A stretch of DNA of 64,000 bases from Hormiphora californensis (taxonomy: Eukaryota; Ctenophora; Tentaculata; Cydippida; Pleurobrachiidae): positions 758,682 through 822,681 of the forward strand of contig CM035360.1 in the NCBI GenBank assembly GCA_020137815.1, in the 5' to 3' direction. The number at the start of each line of letters is the position of its first letter. The stretch's first letter is position 1. Under the pieces are notes generated by a model. That model was given only the letters and a program-made list of their open reading frames with translations. It was not told the DNA's origin and did no database searches. This document shows positions 37,812 to 50,947 of this stretch, one piece after another. The translations under genes and the position numbers were made by a program.

Positions 37812-38032
37812 CCTCGTTCTTAATTCTTATCTAAATACATTCCTTTTTAAGCCCGTCAACAACAATCGTTATTGTTCTTTATTTTAACCCTCAAAGCCTG
37901 TTTTTCGGATTTTTTTCGACTTTTTCTCTTTTTCTCTTTTTTGAAAAAGTTTCAGTTCAAAAATTTGAACTGATTCGAGCTGTGATTTTCTCCGAGCGAA
38001 AAAACCACGCGCGCGCGGCGTAAATTCTGGAT

Positions 38033-38473
38033 TTGCGCGTAACCAAACACCCAGATTTTAACGTCGCCCGTGATTTCTGGTCTAGCATGGATAACACCTA
38101 TTTTGATGTGAGGGTATTTAATCCTAGGGTGGCATCTAACTCTAACCAGGCAATCTCTAAAGTGTATGAAAAACATGAGAGGGAGAAAAAGACTGGCTAC
38201 CTTCATCGGATCATTGAAGTGGAAAAATCTTCATTTACACCTCTGGTAATGTCCACGACGGGGGGCCTCGGTCGAGAATTCAAAAAGACACTGAAACAGC
38301 TAGCCGATAAGAAAGCTAAGACAACGGGATACACCTACGACCAATGCATCCGTTATCTTCGACTCAGACTATCTTTCGCCATGGTGCGATCAATAACGGT
38401 TTCCATCAGGGGGCACCGGGGTAGATTGAGGGGCGAGGGTAACAGGGACGAGCAGCTATATCAAGTGTGGTAA
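38033..38473 (+). pseudogene. C-terminal part of a non-LTR retrotransposon ORF
   Basis: About 146 codons without RT motifs. It contains FDVRVFNPRVASNSNQ, a KHEREKKTGYLHRIIEVE helix, SFTPLVMSTTGGLG and YLRLRLSFAMVRSITVSIRG. This order is what I recall from the C-termini of reverse-transcriptase polyproteins in cnidarian and other animal genomes, after the RT domain; the link is from memory and untested. Upstream RT sequence is missing, so the copy is 5'-truncated. It is followed by a GGCCGATGTTGGCCGCC 3' UTR. Confidence 0.65.
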
Positions 38474-38767
38474 TAGACTCATTTTATATTTTATATTTAA
38501 TTTATTAATGTTTTTATCATTGTAAGTGTCTACACGTATTTATATTCAGGCCGATGTTGGCCGCCACCCCCCCCCTTCTTTTTTTTTTTTCTCGTTTTTC
38601 TTTCCCGTGTGTTTTTTACACTCCCCTCGCGTGCACCGTCAGAGGGGCCTGCAACCAGTAGTGTATGCCAATGGTTGGCAGTCAATCAAAATATTTTGCT
38701 AATTTAAGTAACAATTCCGCTGTAGCCTTTCAAGGAAAATGACAAAAAATCCCCTGTAAAAATCACC

Positions 38768-41700
38768 ATGGACGCAACAGATCTGCCAGTGTTCAAGGAA
38801 TTAGTTCCTACTTTAACCCTACCGTTGGGATGTGGTAAAAACAATAAACCCCCGATACCCATTCACTCCAGTCTTGATGAATCACTGTTCGTGGTAGGCG
38901 CCTTAAAGACTCGCTCTGAGGATGATGCTCCGAAAATGCTTCAACCTCAGGTCGTGGATAACGATAGAACTGTTGATAAGGTTTTTGATAAAATTATACC
39001 TTGTAAAACTCAACGCTGGTACAGACAGCGCTTTGAATACAAATTAAAGGAGTATGAAATATTTCTTAACATCGGGGAAAACACAACTAATGGCTTATGG
39101 GAATGTGCATTCTGCTCAGCAGTTAAAAATGAACAGTCGATAGTGAATCATTTCAAACAATTCCACCTTAGTAATTGGTCAGAATCCCTCAGCTTGTGCA
39201 AGGATTGCGCTACGGTGGGGACCAGAGGATACATTATGTCCATTAGGGCAGCAACTGTAACAATCGCACTTAGATATTACGGACAGAATCGAAACCGTTT
39301 GTTAAGGGAGGTTAAGATTTGTAGAGGAATGAGCTGTGGACTTACTACTCCGGGAAGAAAGGAAGATGAACGGTTTACATGTGTCCAGTGTAAGTTACGA
39401 ATGGAGGGGGTGGAGGCTGCCCAATACCACATGGTTAAGGAGCATCACAAGACTTTGTGTGGAGAGTGCATGGTTGTGGGCACCTTCTGTTTACCTCAGG
39501 ATTGTTGTGGGGGATGCAGTGAATGCAGGGATATTCTGAATTATATTTGTAAGCCATGTCGGACTGAGCTGAACACACCAAATCCCTTGTCTTATAACAG
39601 GTCTCAGATAATGACGAAGGATAAAAGACAAATTCCCGGTTTTGTTAGTAAAGCTGCTGAAAGAGCTGCTGCCCTAAAATTAGCAAGAGCAGCTGCACTG
39701 AAAGCTGCACAAGCGGCTCAAAAAGCTGCAGAAAAGGTGGCTCGTCTAGAGTCTGAAAATGCAGCTGCAGAAAGAGCGGAAAAGGCGAGAAGCGTGAGGC
39801 GAAAAGCACTTGAGGTTGCAAGAAAAGTGGCTGAAGAAAAAGCTGTAAAATTTAAAGTGGCTGAAGAAAAACCGGTTGCACATAGGACCACAAAAGAAGC
39901 ACGCGAAGCTGATGCAATGGCAATAGCCGCTAACGCAAAAGCAGCAGCGTGCGCTTATCGGCAGCTCATATTCGGCCAAAAGAGGAAGCTATTTAAGAGG
40001 AAAGTAGCCAGACCAGCTGCCAGGGTTGTGAAAGGCCGAGTATCCAAAGCAGCTGTAAGAGCAGCGATCACTGATGATAAAATTAAAATAGCTGCTTGTG
40101 ATGAGAAATGGAAACCTGATCCTGATCTTTCTGATACGAATTCCATAACTTCTCAACATCCCCCCGAAACCCCGGCAAGGCAACCGAAACCCCCTAATCG
40201 GGAACTCAGAAAGTCGTGGAAACCACTGCCCAGAGATCCCAAACAGCAGCCCGTGTCTATATCAACGCCGAAGTCTACTCCTCCACATCCATCTACTGCT
40301 ACACAGTCCTCTACCCTTGCCCAGCCCTCTGCTGCTACACAGCCCTCTACTGCTACACAACCCTCTGCTGCTACACATCCATGTACCATTGCCCAGCCCT
40401 CTGCTGCTACACAACCCTCTGCTGCTACACAACCCTCTGCTGCTACACATCCATGTACCATTGCCCAGCCCTCTGCTGCTACACATCCATCTACCCTTGC
40501 CCAGCCGTCTACTCTAAATCAGCCGTCTACTCCTCAACAGCCGTCGACCCCTATACAGCCGTCGACCCCTACACAGCCGTCCCCTGCTAACCAGTCAAAA
40601 CTGTCATCCGCGATTACGCAGCTTTCTACAGCTATAACCCAACTTCCTACTCCTGTTAAACAGCTGGGTAACCCTTCCAAACACCTCGTTACCCCTACAG
40701 AACTTTCCAGAAAACCTAAAAAACTTCTGTCCCAACCTTTCACAGGTATTGGAATGTTGGAAACGAACACCACGTCCCCCGTCACCGTGAGTATTCGTGC
40801 GAGGAAAGAGGATAACGCCTCGGCGCCCCATAATCCTGCAGCTGTCGTTAACTCTAAATCACGACCCCCAGCTAAACCACAACTGTCGTCTTTGGCAGAT
40901 GTTGAATGGATCGACACTGTTTTAAAGTATGAACAGTTCCAGGCAAATAAGCGGAATCTCCCTCTGACCAAGAAGGTCGCTATTCCTATTATATCTGCAG
41001 CTGTTCAGCTTGGTGATGCCATGCGCACGGCTGGTAGTGGAGGGGTGACTGCGTCACCAACTGTTCAGCCAGGTTCCAAGCGTTCGGCGCCTAGATAGTA
41101 GATTCATACTGCCAGCTGCCGATAATCCTATCTCACAAACTACCCCTCAAACCCATGTACGAGTCTTTCAATTAAATCAGCATCCAAATAATCAGTCTGC
41201 AACCTTCGTTCAAGTCCCTACTCCACTACAACCTCCAACTCCTTCTGCACCGGGTGTTCAAGTCCCTACTCCTGTTGCAGCAGTCTCTACTCCAGTGCAG
41301 GCTCCAACTCCTGCTATACCCGAACCCTCTACAACACACTTACAAGTGTCTAGTAATAGTCAAGTACAGCCTTCAACTAACCCTTCCACGGCTCAGAATC
41401 AAGTATCTACTCCCGAGCAGCCTTCAACTAGTACTGTAAAGCTGCGAAGTCGATCAGTCACTAGGACCGTTGAAAAAAGCTCGAAGCTAGCCCGGTTAGA
41501 ATTGACTCAACCTTCGGCAACCCGTCCCCCGGTATCTACTCCCGTGCAGCCTTCAACTAGTACTGTGAGTCTGCGAAGTCGATCAGTCACTAGGACGGTT
41601 GAAAAAAGCTCGAAGCTAGCCCGGTTAGAATTGACTCAACCTTCGGCCACCCGTCCCCCGGTACCTACTCCCGATGCAGCCCTGTTGAGACTAGCCCAAC

Positions 41701-42050
41701 AACCAACTAAACGCTTGTCTACAGATCCACTTGTGACAAAACCCTCCGATAAAACCCAAGATGCCACCCAACCATCTGCTCGACCTAGGAAACTCTTTCG
41801 CCGGACTCGTGTCATAGATGCCGTTTCAGGGCTAATGGATCTCGCCAGACCGCCGTCCAACGAACCGAGTCAAGTGTTGGACCCAATCTCGAAAACTTGT
41901 CCAGACCTACCCAATCCTACACTATCCCACGAACCGGAAAAACAACAGGGCAAGTTAATCGATCTCGCCAGACCGCCGTGCGGGGAACCAAACCTCGAAA
42001 ACTACCCTGTCCTGCGAACCGGAAAAACTACAAAACAAATCGGTCTGTGA
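38768..42050 (+). CDS. zinc-finger retroelement-type ORF, broken by one frame change
   Basis: The first frame (38768-41098, 776 aa) has two C2H2-type fingers (CAFC...HFKQFH about residues 114-132; CVQC...HMVKEH about 208-229), an Ala/Lys/Glu-rich coiled-coil region (about 290-440) and a Ser/Thr/Pro repeat region (QPSAATQPSTATQ type). The stop at 41096-41098 is bypassed in another frame that is open across it and continues to 42050, with a duplicated STVKLRSRSVTRTVEKSSKL block. One indel would join them into about 1,090 codons. N-terminal fingers before a missing RT fit an R2/NeSL-type retrotransposon; a host gene is less likely. Confidence 0.55.
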
Positions 42051-42684
42051 GTTAGACACTTCTTCTAGAGGGCCTGATAACACACGGGGGAATATCTCCA
42101 AGGCAATAACGCTAGGTTGGCGGCAGCAGCAATTATGGAGACCTTCTCACACAATTAGAAGAAAGAGTTGGAAACGGAGATTTTCATAAACATTGGAGTG
42201 GATACTCGGTGTCACTTGAAGAATATCGACCAATATTTAAAGGTGTCAGGTCGTTCGTTTGGCGTGTAGAAGGTCTGATATCAATGACAATTGTTGGTTT
42301 ATTTTGAAAGTTGGTTTTGTTAATCGGCCTGTATGCCGTCAGGGGTTTAGAAAATAGCAGATCAGTTGGGTTCGGCCAACACTATTGCCGGGAGAAATAA
42401 AACGGGCGAGGCCACAGGCAGATGCTTTTAAGTTATTTTCTTACTTTTACTGTAAATGTTTTTATAAACACTGACTAAATTGAAATGTTTTTAATGGATA
42501 CCAATGAGTTTTATATCTCAAACCTCCCCCTCCGGTCTCCCTTATTCTGTAATAATTCATGAAAAATTATCTTCTTTGCCGTTGACACCAACTCCAGCGC
42601 ACCGCCCATATAACAAAATGGCGACATCCCAGATCCCTTGTAAGATTGTTTCTGTGTGTGCGATAACATTAACAACACTTCATA
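42051..42684 (+). other. intergenic, upstream of the NTE gene
   Basis: Between the broken retroelement ORF and the NTE start. It should contain the NTE promoter, but no clear TATA box or other element was recognised. Confidence 0.4.
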
Positions 42685-45600
42685 ATGTACTGTACATCAG
42701 ATCCAGGATATGTCGGAATGAATGTAGAGTCGTTAAGTGCTGCGTTCAAAGCGGCACAGGACTTACCAGACAACGATGTCCAACTTATTGTGAGTACAAA
42801 ACGGTAGTTTTTCCTTTGTGAGTACATACTATGAATTGAACACGGATAGATAGCACAGCAACTATCTTATTAATACAACACAGAAACTGTCTTATTAGTA
42901 CTGTAGTCTGTATAGAACGCTATTGTAGATAGCTCAGCAGCAACTAAGTACACTTTAGAAGAGACAAATGATGATTGAAAAGAAATGGAACTGATCCCTA
43001 ACTACAAATGAAATTCAGCGTACTTTTAAAACGTTATCCAAGAGATATAACCAGTGGTTACCAGTGGTTACCAGTGTAGTGGTTACTAACCACTCTCCTC
43101 CAGGCATACGTCATCAGCAGTTGCATAGTGGGGCTGACAGTGATGCTCTTCATGTACTGCTGTGTCAGTGTTAAGAAGAAAGTGACACGAAGAAGAGGAG
43201 ATGGTGGGGGTTTGTATAACTCCCAGCCCTCAACCTCTGGGGGTTCTTCAACCTCACTACCCCGGATTAGAAAGAGGGATAAAGTGGCAAATCTGACCAA
43301 GAAAATGTTCAAGAAATTACCAAAGGTTGGTGAGATGTTTTGACATTTTGACAATTTTGAGGGTTAAAATATGTTACTCGGGCAGTATTGCCAATCATTT
43401 GACTAGTTTCCTCAAGTTTGAAGATTCAGACTATCTGACAAGCAGACAAGAGATTCGATGAAAACAACAAAACTACATAATTTTCCAGATTTCAGTTACC
43501 GCTGAAGATGGTCCCGGTTTAAGGCATTATCTTCGAGACAGGGCACGTGCCTAATTCCGAATTCTTGGTGTTCAAATCACACGTGATATAGATCTGCACG
43601 TGCTGTATCTAATCGCTCTATAATCAGCATGATTTCATGGGTCGCTGGTTTTGGGAGAAAAATAAAATAATATTGCAAATCAGTTCTGAAATGCCTGTTA
43701 TAATTCCAAATTAGGTAACCACAAGCCCTATTGGAAATCTAACACTTGTTTGCTTTCAGGCTAAAAGTTTTCAAGATATCCACAAGATTTTGGACCGGCG
43801 AGCTACAATGACCTTGGAATCTGCTCGACGTTTCATCCAGGTATGTATTGTTTTAAATATATTGTTTTAAAACATGTCCTTATCAAAATGTGAAGTGATG
43901 AAACAGAAATAAAGAGGTGCTGTTCTTTAGTCAAACTGTACAGTGTACTTGTACAGAAAGATCGCTGCTCCTCCTTATCGTCCTAAGATTCTAACTCCCC
44001 TACTATTCCCTACAGGGTCCCGGTGACGTACCTGGAATGGTGAGGAAGAACACCGGCCCTCCAACTTCCGCTCTTGAGGTATGTAACATGATGGAGGGAG
44101 GGGGATAGTATAATGGGGGGGAGGTAATATAGGGGGGAGATAATATTATATGTGGGGGGGGGGATAGTTATAGTGATTAGATAAAACGGGTTGTATGTGC
44201 TCGGGGCCTGGCCGTAGACAAGAGTTTACATTCAAGGTATACACATAATATACTTACACTGAGGAAGTGCGGAGGCGCTTGCCATCGCTATTACTGATCA
44301 GAGAGCATGCTCTCATTCCCTACAAAAACAGAGCAAAAATCAGTTGTACTGATTGTAGAAATGATGGCCTATTTATTGTTGTTGTTTGTACACACGCGAT
44401 ATTATCATTATTTCTGTTACCCCCAGACTTTCCTGTTACCCCAGTTTGTCTGATCTAATACCAGCCTGCCCAGGAAATAATGGGAGATGCAGACCACAGG
44501 CTGCCTGCAGAACTAAAGAATATTCTTCACAGCACAAGGGTCTTTGGAAACTTCGAACAGCCAGTTTTCCTTGAGCTATGTAAGTGTTTCGAAAAAATAA
44601 TGTAATTCATACCTCTGAAACTACATCAGGGGTTTTATTTTTGCTCCCTGCATGCATTCCGTTTCATTGACAATCTCAACCCCCTAATTCCATATATTTC
44701 TCTGTTTGTATACACCAAGGAGTACACTCCTAATAGTTAAAACACAACAAATAGAAACACGTTGGTTTACAAACAAATGTTTCGATCTTGCGATCTCATC
44801 AGTGTAAACATCAGTTAAAACACACAAAGAACTCTTTTATACCCAGGTAAGTTTGTATCAAGTTCATTCTACCCTCGGGGAAGTCTCCTGAATGATCTGG
44901 ACAGCAGCTTCTACGTCGTCCAATCAGGGGAGATGAGCGTGTTCATTGAGGATTCTGATCAGAAACAGTAAGAAATTATCGGCAGGTCGGAAGAATCTCG
45001 ACACGCTATTACAGTACTATAATAACTCGCTATTACAGTACTGTAATAGCGATACCCTGTATGTATTACCAAAACTGTAACAGTAATAAGAGTTGCCAAA
45101 ACTGGTTGTCTCCAAATGTTCCTATCTTTATTAATGGACGATAATAACTCTCCTCTCCCTCATGTGACAATTCCCCCTTTCACCCCACCTAGATATGTGA
45201 TAAAGAAGGCGTACACGGGTGATAGTATCTTCAGTTTGATCAGCATTCTTGATACAATATCCTCTGCCAAAACGCGAAGGACTAATGTATACGCACGATG
45301 TGATACTGATTGTATGTTACTGAAGTGAGTTGTTTCATTGGTTACCTCGGGTTACAATTGGTTACCACGGGTTACAATTGGTTACCACGGGTTACAATTG
45401 GTTACCACGGGTTACAATTGGTTACCACGGGTTACAATTGGTTACCACGGGTTACAATTCGATGTAGTTGGTTAAAATATTTGTGTAACTAACAACTCTC
45501 TCACTCAGGTTACCGAACAGTGCATTTGGGTCCGTGCACAGCAAGAATCCTGAGTCAATGTTTAGGTAAGTGACATGTTATTCAGATAATTGTTTCATGG

Positions 45601-48600
45601 GGAACGTTATGGTTTCTTCTGTGGGTAATCACTACGATGCTCTCCGTTACATGTCCTCGGCCCCTTGTAACAGGTCGGCCTTGCTAACAATTCGGGCCAT
45701 TTGGTCGTAGTTTTGGTAACATTTCAAACAATTTCTTCTCTCAGGTTTATTCAGGTTATCCTTCTGCGTTTATCACGAGTTACCTATCTCGCTCTCTACA
45801 AGTACCTTGGACTTACCAGGGAAAATGTTGAAAAGGTAAATTATCTGGATTTTATACCATATTTGGGCATAACAAATTTGGGCATATTATGTGATACGCA
45901 AGGATACTCTTATCTCTCTTTATCTCCTTCTGTTCCCCAAAAACTAACCCCCAACTCCTATTCCAGGAAATAGATCTACCTGAGATGCAGGTCCACTCCT
46001 TGACCTCCCTTCGTCGGAGTCGATCAGGGAAACAGCGCAGGAAAGGGCGGAGTAGAAGTAATACGGGCAATAGTAGTAACGTGTCTACTGATAATGAACA
46101 ATTTGAGGAGGCTGTGAGTCATAGCCTGGAGACTGGAGCTGCACTCAATTTTGATATCGGTAAGATATTTAAACATAATTCCATTGTAACTCTTCATCAA
46201 TTGTACTGTTCGTTTCTTCTCCCGTTGCCTGGCTAGACTGTGTTTCGGGCGCCGTTTATTTTATTATTTATGTAAAGGGAGGGTTAGAACATAACAATGA
46301 TTTTAAATGATAGAAACAGGACACATGGTTCAACCTATCACAGGTCCCCCATGAAATATATTTTGAACACCCCCCCCCCCATTTGGTTACGAAGTCACCC
46401 CTGTTATTATATTGCATATATATCCTTGAGCTATATTAACGCGAAGGGGTAATTTCATTGCCAACTCCCCATCAGGTTCGCCGGTAGCTGTTCGGGAGGA
46501 GTTCCCAGAGGATAATGCGGTGATTAAAATCGCAATGGAGGACCTTGCAACGATACTGGATCTCCCGGTTAGTACCAGGGACAGAGTACCATGTCAAGTT
46601 AGATCTATGCAGTAGAAGATGATAGAACTTGGACGAGGTGATTGGGAGAAGGGTCGTAAAACAAAGATAGAGAAGCTATTATTTGCTTCAGCTTACAATA
46701 AACATTTTGACTGGTAGACATATTCTTCACACACATATTCCATACATAATTTCAAACCACATCTAGTTTTACAGTCGTCACACACACCTAGATAACCACC
46801 GTAACGAAGTTACCCCTCCCTTGCCGGCGCGGCGTGCGAAGCACGCCAAACGAAGGCCGCGAAGCGGCCTGAGTAGGGGTAACAAACCCGCTTTGATTCA
46901 CTTCAAAAATTAATAGCTCCTCAACCACTCAATGAAAATGCACCAAATTTTGGTATTCCCCACCAAATTGTCTGAAAATTATAATTCTGTACTCATATTT
47001 AAAAAATTATCCCCGGAACCTTGGTTTTGAAATCAGTTTTAGGTGTTAATGATGAAAAAAATTTTTGAAAAAGTAGGTCAGGTATGCTTAACATCATATC
47101 AAAGATCGTGGCAAAGTTTGAAGTTTCTATCTTGAAAGGTCTGGCCATCAAAATTAAAAAGGTCTTGAAGTTGAACCATTTGTACAAAACATGTTGTAAC
47201 TCAGCTTCTACTTTGCCAAATTAAACCTGGTTTGAAACACTGAACTGCTAATCTATCCCTCCGAATACGGACGAAGTTTGAAACCGCCAGCTCTATTGGC
47301 CGCTCTGCAATACTTGTTTGTGTCAAAGAAATCAGGAAAGTAACGAGATTTGGTCTCGGTGTGGCCCTGTGCGCGGCTCAAACCCCTTAGCTAGAACTAT
47401 GTAGTGTAGACTACAACTTTTCAGTGCTCAGTATAACGTTTTGGGCGCGCTATAAAAATAGGGGAAGCCCTTCTGATACCTCTAAACAGAGTGTGAGGTG
47501 TCTTCGATACCAACAGCTGATGTACCTTCAACTTCAGTGTTGCTAGGCCAGTGACATGACTGTAGCGCGCGGTGATTCAAAAGTTATGAAAAGACGCAGC
47601 GCAGCACTTGTCGCACCGACGCCCGTGGGAATCACTATCACAGAAATGCTATTTCAACTTTGGCAGGATCACAGTTCACAGCGAGCATCAAAATATACCG
47701 ATCGAGTGCTCGATCATCTGGACAGGAAAGAAGATTACAAACTTGTAACAAACCTTCTATTTGAGTTCTTTTCAGGATCCCTCCATGTTGGAGGGGAAAG
47801 TTACATTGATACACATTGCTCGAGGGAGTGTTATCTCGAAACAGGGGGAAACAGAGAAATTCCTGACATTTGTGATTTCTGGACACCTTGAAATCACACA
47901 ACAGGACGTACAGGAGGACTCCCAGGTTTGTTTACGGGAGGCCTTGTTTTTATTCAAACCCGGTGCGTGCTGACTCACCACGCCCCGGGTTTGATTTCCT
48001 AGTTCGACCCTCTGTTCGCGAGTTCTTGTCTCTTACAAATGTAAAGGAAGGGTTAGAACATAACAAGGATTTGAACAAAAACCACTGGTGAGACAGGGTT
48101 TAGCAAGGCAAGGGAAGCCCATAACAACTGCCTTAATGTATCAACGTGTTCTATTACAGGTGTACATGTATACAACGAGACTTGGTGAGTTGCTGGGGAT
48201 CATGTCTGTGTTAACTGGTGACCCCAGTCAGGTCACTGTAACTGCCATCAAGCGATCCATCATCCTAACCATCTCCCGGAACGACATTTTCAGGTATGTC
48301 AAGATATGGACATGCTTGGGTCTAAATATGGTCATGGTTTGGTTATTATATGTCCAAATATGGTCATGTAACATATCACCATATATGGGAATGTGTCACA
48401 TTGTTTCCTAATTCACATACTCAATTATCCACACACAGGTTAATTGGCGAGAACCCCTCCACCCTGTTCCGACTAACACAGGAATTTAGTAAGAGGATAT
48501 CCATGTTCGTTAGGAAGATGGATTATGCTCTGGGGTGGAGCAGCATTGAGGCGGGTCATGCGCTGTACAGGTAATTAGTTAATGATTAAATTAGATAATT

Positions 48601-50853
48601 CAATTCATTAAATTAGTTGTTTTATTATCTAAATAGTAAAATAATTTTCGATTTCCTCTACAGACAGGGAGAGCCGTCCCATAGTACATACATTGTGCTA
48701 AGTGGCAGGTTGAGGTCTGTGTTTGAATCTGAGCAGGGGCATAAAGAAATTGTGTCTGAATTTGGTAGGGGTGACACCATTGGAGTTATCGAGTTCGCAA
48801 CCGGTAAGTGAATAACATCTTCCGATATAAGACTTTTATTTTTCTCTCAAATAGCACATTGACACTAAATTGTCCTGGATAATGCTAACGTAAGAATATC
48901 ATAATTAAACGTCTCGATGATTGGTTCCGGGGTTTCTAAAAATAAAAGGACCATCACTATTGTAGGATCAACCCGGACCATGACGGTGTTGGCAGTGAGA
49001 GACACGGAGCTTGGCAAGATTCCAGAGGGTCTTCTGAACACTATCAAGCTGATCCATCCCAAGACGGTATCTCGGTTAATTAGCCTTCTGGGGCATCAAA
49101 TCCTGGGGCAGTACAAGAGGAAACACGGAGGTTCTTTGTCCTCCCTTTCAATGAGTATGTTGACTTTGTTTGTTTGTTTGTTTGTTTGTTTGTTTGTTTG
49201 TTTGTTTGTTTGTTTGTTTGTTTGTTTGTTTGTTTGTTTGTTTGTTTGTTTGTTTGTTTGTTTGTTTGTTTGTTTGTTTGTTTGTTTGTTTGTTTGTTTG
49301 TTTGTTTGTTTGTTTGTTTGTTTGTTTGTTTGTATTCAAATGACAGTATGACACCATGTAACCCTTTCAGCTCAGCCAACTCGTATTGCTCCCAACACAA
49401 ATCTTTCAACGGTGGCCCTCATTCCCTGCTCTAGACATGTTAGTACACCATACCATATATGGGCATCTCGTGACAATCCCTTATATGGGCAGCATGTGAC
49501 ACACACCCACCCCTCAGGTTCCATTGGATGCGTTCTCAGCTGCTCTCTGCTCGGCAATCAACACCATTGGACCTTGCATGCGGCTTACCGCATCTCTAAT
49601 TCTAAAACAACTTGGATCTGATGCCTTGAACAGGTTAGAAACAACACCAATAGCATTCCAATATCACTTTCACAAACACGGATTCGCGGATCGTGGATGA
49701 ATTTTTCGAATCCGTGGATTCTAAAAATTTATCCACCATCCTCGAATCTGCGATTGTAACAGATCGATCCTGACTTGATTCCCCCTCACAGTGTGTACGA
49801 GTGTCAGCTGACAAACCACCTCAACTCAATCGAGGACCAGAACAGGATCGTCCTATACCAGGCAGACCCCGCCATGACCCCCTGGACTCACCAGTGTATC
49901 AGGCAGGCTGATGTGATCCTGATTATTGCCAATGCAAATGAGAATCCTGAGGAGTGTGGACCTATTGAGGTGGGTAGTGGGACGGTTTTGTGGTTTATCA
50001 TTGAGGGAGTAGTGGGTAGTGGGTAGTGGGTAGTGGGTAGTGGGTAGTGGGTAGTGGGTAGTGGGTAGCGGGTAGCGGGTAGCGGGTAGCGGGTAGCGGG
50101 TAGCGGGTAGCGGGTAGTGGGACAGTTTTGTGGTGAGAATTGTGGTTTTTGAGGTAGGGTGCAACCGCCAACCAGACTTCACTTTCATAATATAGACTTC
50201 TTCAACATTCTATCCCCAAACTCCTGAATTATCTCTCCTACTTTCACCTTCTTTTCCATCACACATTTCCCTCATTTTCCAAACCAGATCTCCCTGAACG
50301 CCATGACGTCAGTCCGAGCCCAGAAGGAGCTCATCTTGTTACACCCGGACCACGCCAGGGAACCCACCAACACGGTGTCTTGGCTCAATGCCAGGGGCTG
50401 GGTTTCATCCCATCTGCACGTGCGGTGTCCCGAGTACATTCTGAGCAATGAACTTCCAATACATGTGAGTTATAGAGTTGGGATCTAAAAACTGTAAACA
50501 GTTCATTATATACTCGAGTTAATTTCCGCTACGGTCACTTCTTTCCAAGTACCAAAATTACTCGTGTTTTAATTGTCTATTTATTTTATTTTGTTTTTCC
50601 CGCAGTCGGAGGATTTCAACCCCCATTCTGATATGGCGAGGGTAGCCCGGCGACTTACTGGAACCTCCATCGGGGTAGTTTTGGGGGGTGGTGGTGCGAG
50701 GGGTATAGCCCAGGTGGGAATTTTACAGGCTCTACAGGATCACGGTGAGTGTTGTTCAATGTTTCTCTCTCTCTCTCTGTCTATCTCTCTCTCTCTCTGT
50801 CTATCTCTCTCTCTCTCTGTCTCTCTCTCTGTCTCTCTCTCTCTCTTTCTCTC

Positions 50854-50947
<94 letters not shown>

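Noticed and set aside
40153-40590. Minus- and alternative-frame proteins over the Thr/Pro/Ser repeat
   Set aside because: Shadows of the + strand ORF's QPSAATQ-type repeats.
47556-47891. Alternative first exon of NTE at 47556
   Set aside because: The frame enters the exon at 47776 out of phase (220 nt offset) and ends in a stop; it cannot encode NTE.
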